5,041 nt of DNA, taken from the NCBI GenBank assembly GCA_016267585.1, contig JACQUT010000106.1, forward strand, positions 1-5,041, written 5' to 3'. This DNA is from Cyanobacteria bacterium NC_groundwater_1444_Ag_S-0.65um_54_12. GTDB taxonomy: Bacteria; Cyanobacteriota; Sericytochromatia; S15B-MN24; VGJW01. Of this stretch, positions 4,944 through 5,041 are shown piece after piece (position 1 is the stretch's first letter; each line of letters opens with the position of its first letter). The position numbers and the translations under genes are program-made. The notes beneath the pieces are model-generated. The model made no database searches. It worked only from the letters and a program-made list of their open reading frames with translations, and was not told the DNA's origin.

Positions 4944-5041
4944 ATGAAGCTGTTAGGCCGCATTTCTGTCTTCCCTGCCATCCCTGAGCAGCTACAGAGG
5001 CTAGATGAGCTTGCTCACAACCTCTGGTGGAGCTGGAATCC
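4944..5041 (+). CDS. glgP: Alpha-glucan phosphorylase, N-terminal fragment (3' end outside window)
   Basis: Only the first 32 complete codons are present, plus two bases that already fix a proline. The start 'MKLLGRISVFPAIPEQL' and then 'LAHNLWWSWNP' is the signature of the N-terminal DUF3417 region found in many bacterial and archaeal GT35 alpha-glucan phosphorylases. These use pyridoxal phosphate to release glucose-1-phosphate from glycogen or maltodextrins. The catalytic and PLP-binding parts lie beyond the window. The same NLWWSW motif can occur in other glucan-active proteins with this N-terminal region, so the exact enzyme is somewhat less certain than the family. The gene probably forms a unit with galT. 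Confidence 0.75.
   Translation, partial: MKLLGRISVFPAIPEQLQRLDELAHNLWWSWN

Overview
The window looks like a chromosomal stretch of a mid-GC bacterium, most plausibly a member of the Chloroflexota. That placement is an inference from the gene repertoire and protein style (archaic TadB/TadC pilus genes, a ComB-like phosphatase, and a compact GalT followed directly by a DUF3417-type alpha-glucan phosphorylase). No rRNA, tRNA or CRISPR array is visible.

Layout. Minus strand, 1714 to 1: tadB followed by tadC (runs off the left edge), separated by one base; these are the paired inner-membrane platform proteins of a Tad/Flp-type pilus. Plus strand, 1835-2269: a small VOC-fold protein that lacks most of the usual metal ligands. 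Minus strand, 3002-2247: a ComB-family 2-phosphosulfolactate phosphatase, convergent with and overlapping the VOC gene by 23 bp. Plus strand from 3022: a 50-residue protein of unknown function, a broken copy of the galT 5' end, a two-gene DUF4258 / YgiT-type zinc-finger module that resembles a toxin-antitoxin pair, an intact galT (3913-4884), and the first 98 bases of an alpha-glucan phosphorylase gene. The last two fit carbohydrate metabolism: galactose through UDP-sugars, and storage glucan breakdown to glucose-1-phosphate.

The most interesting part is 3121-3933. A 67-bp direct repeat (one mismatch) carries the end of the small ORF, the translation start region and the first seven codons of galT. 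One copy lies before and one after the DUF4258/YgiT module, the second beginning 2 bp after the zinc-finger stop codon. The left copy continues into a truncated, diverged galT fragment; the right copy continues into full-length galT. The module therefore appears to sit inside the galT 5' end, with an intact 5' end supplied on its far side. Recombination between the repeats would remove 746 bp and restore the small ORF overlapping galT by 8 bases. In sampled lines the module is more GC-rich than galT.

Two other structures stand out: a 31-bp near-perfect palindrome that places the start codons of the divergent comB and small ORF at mirror positions, and a perfect 18-bp inverted repeat inside the tadB coding sequence.
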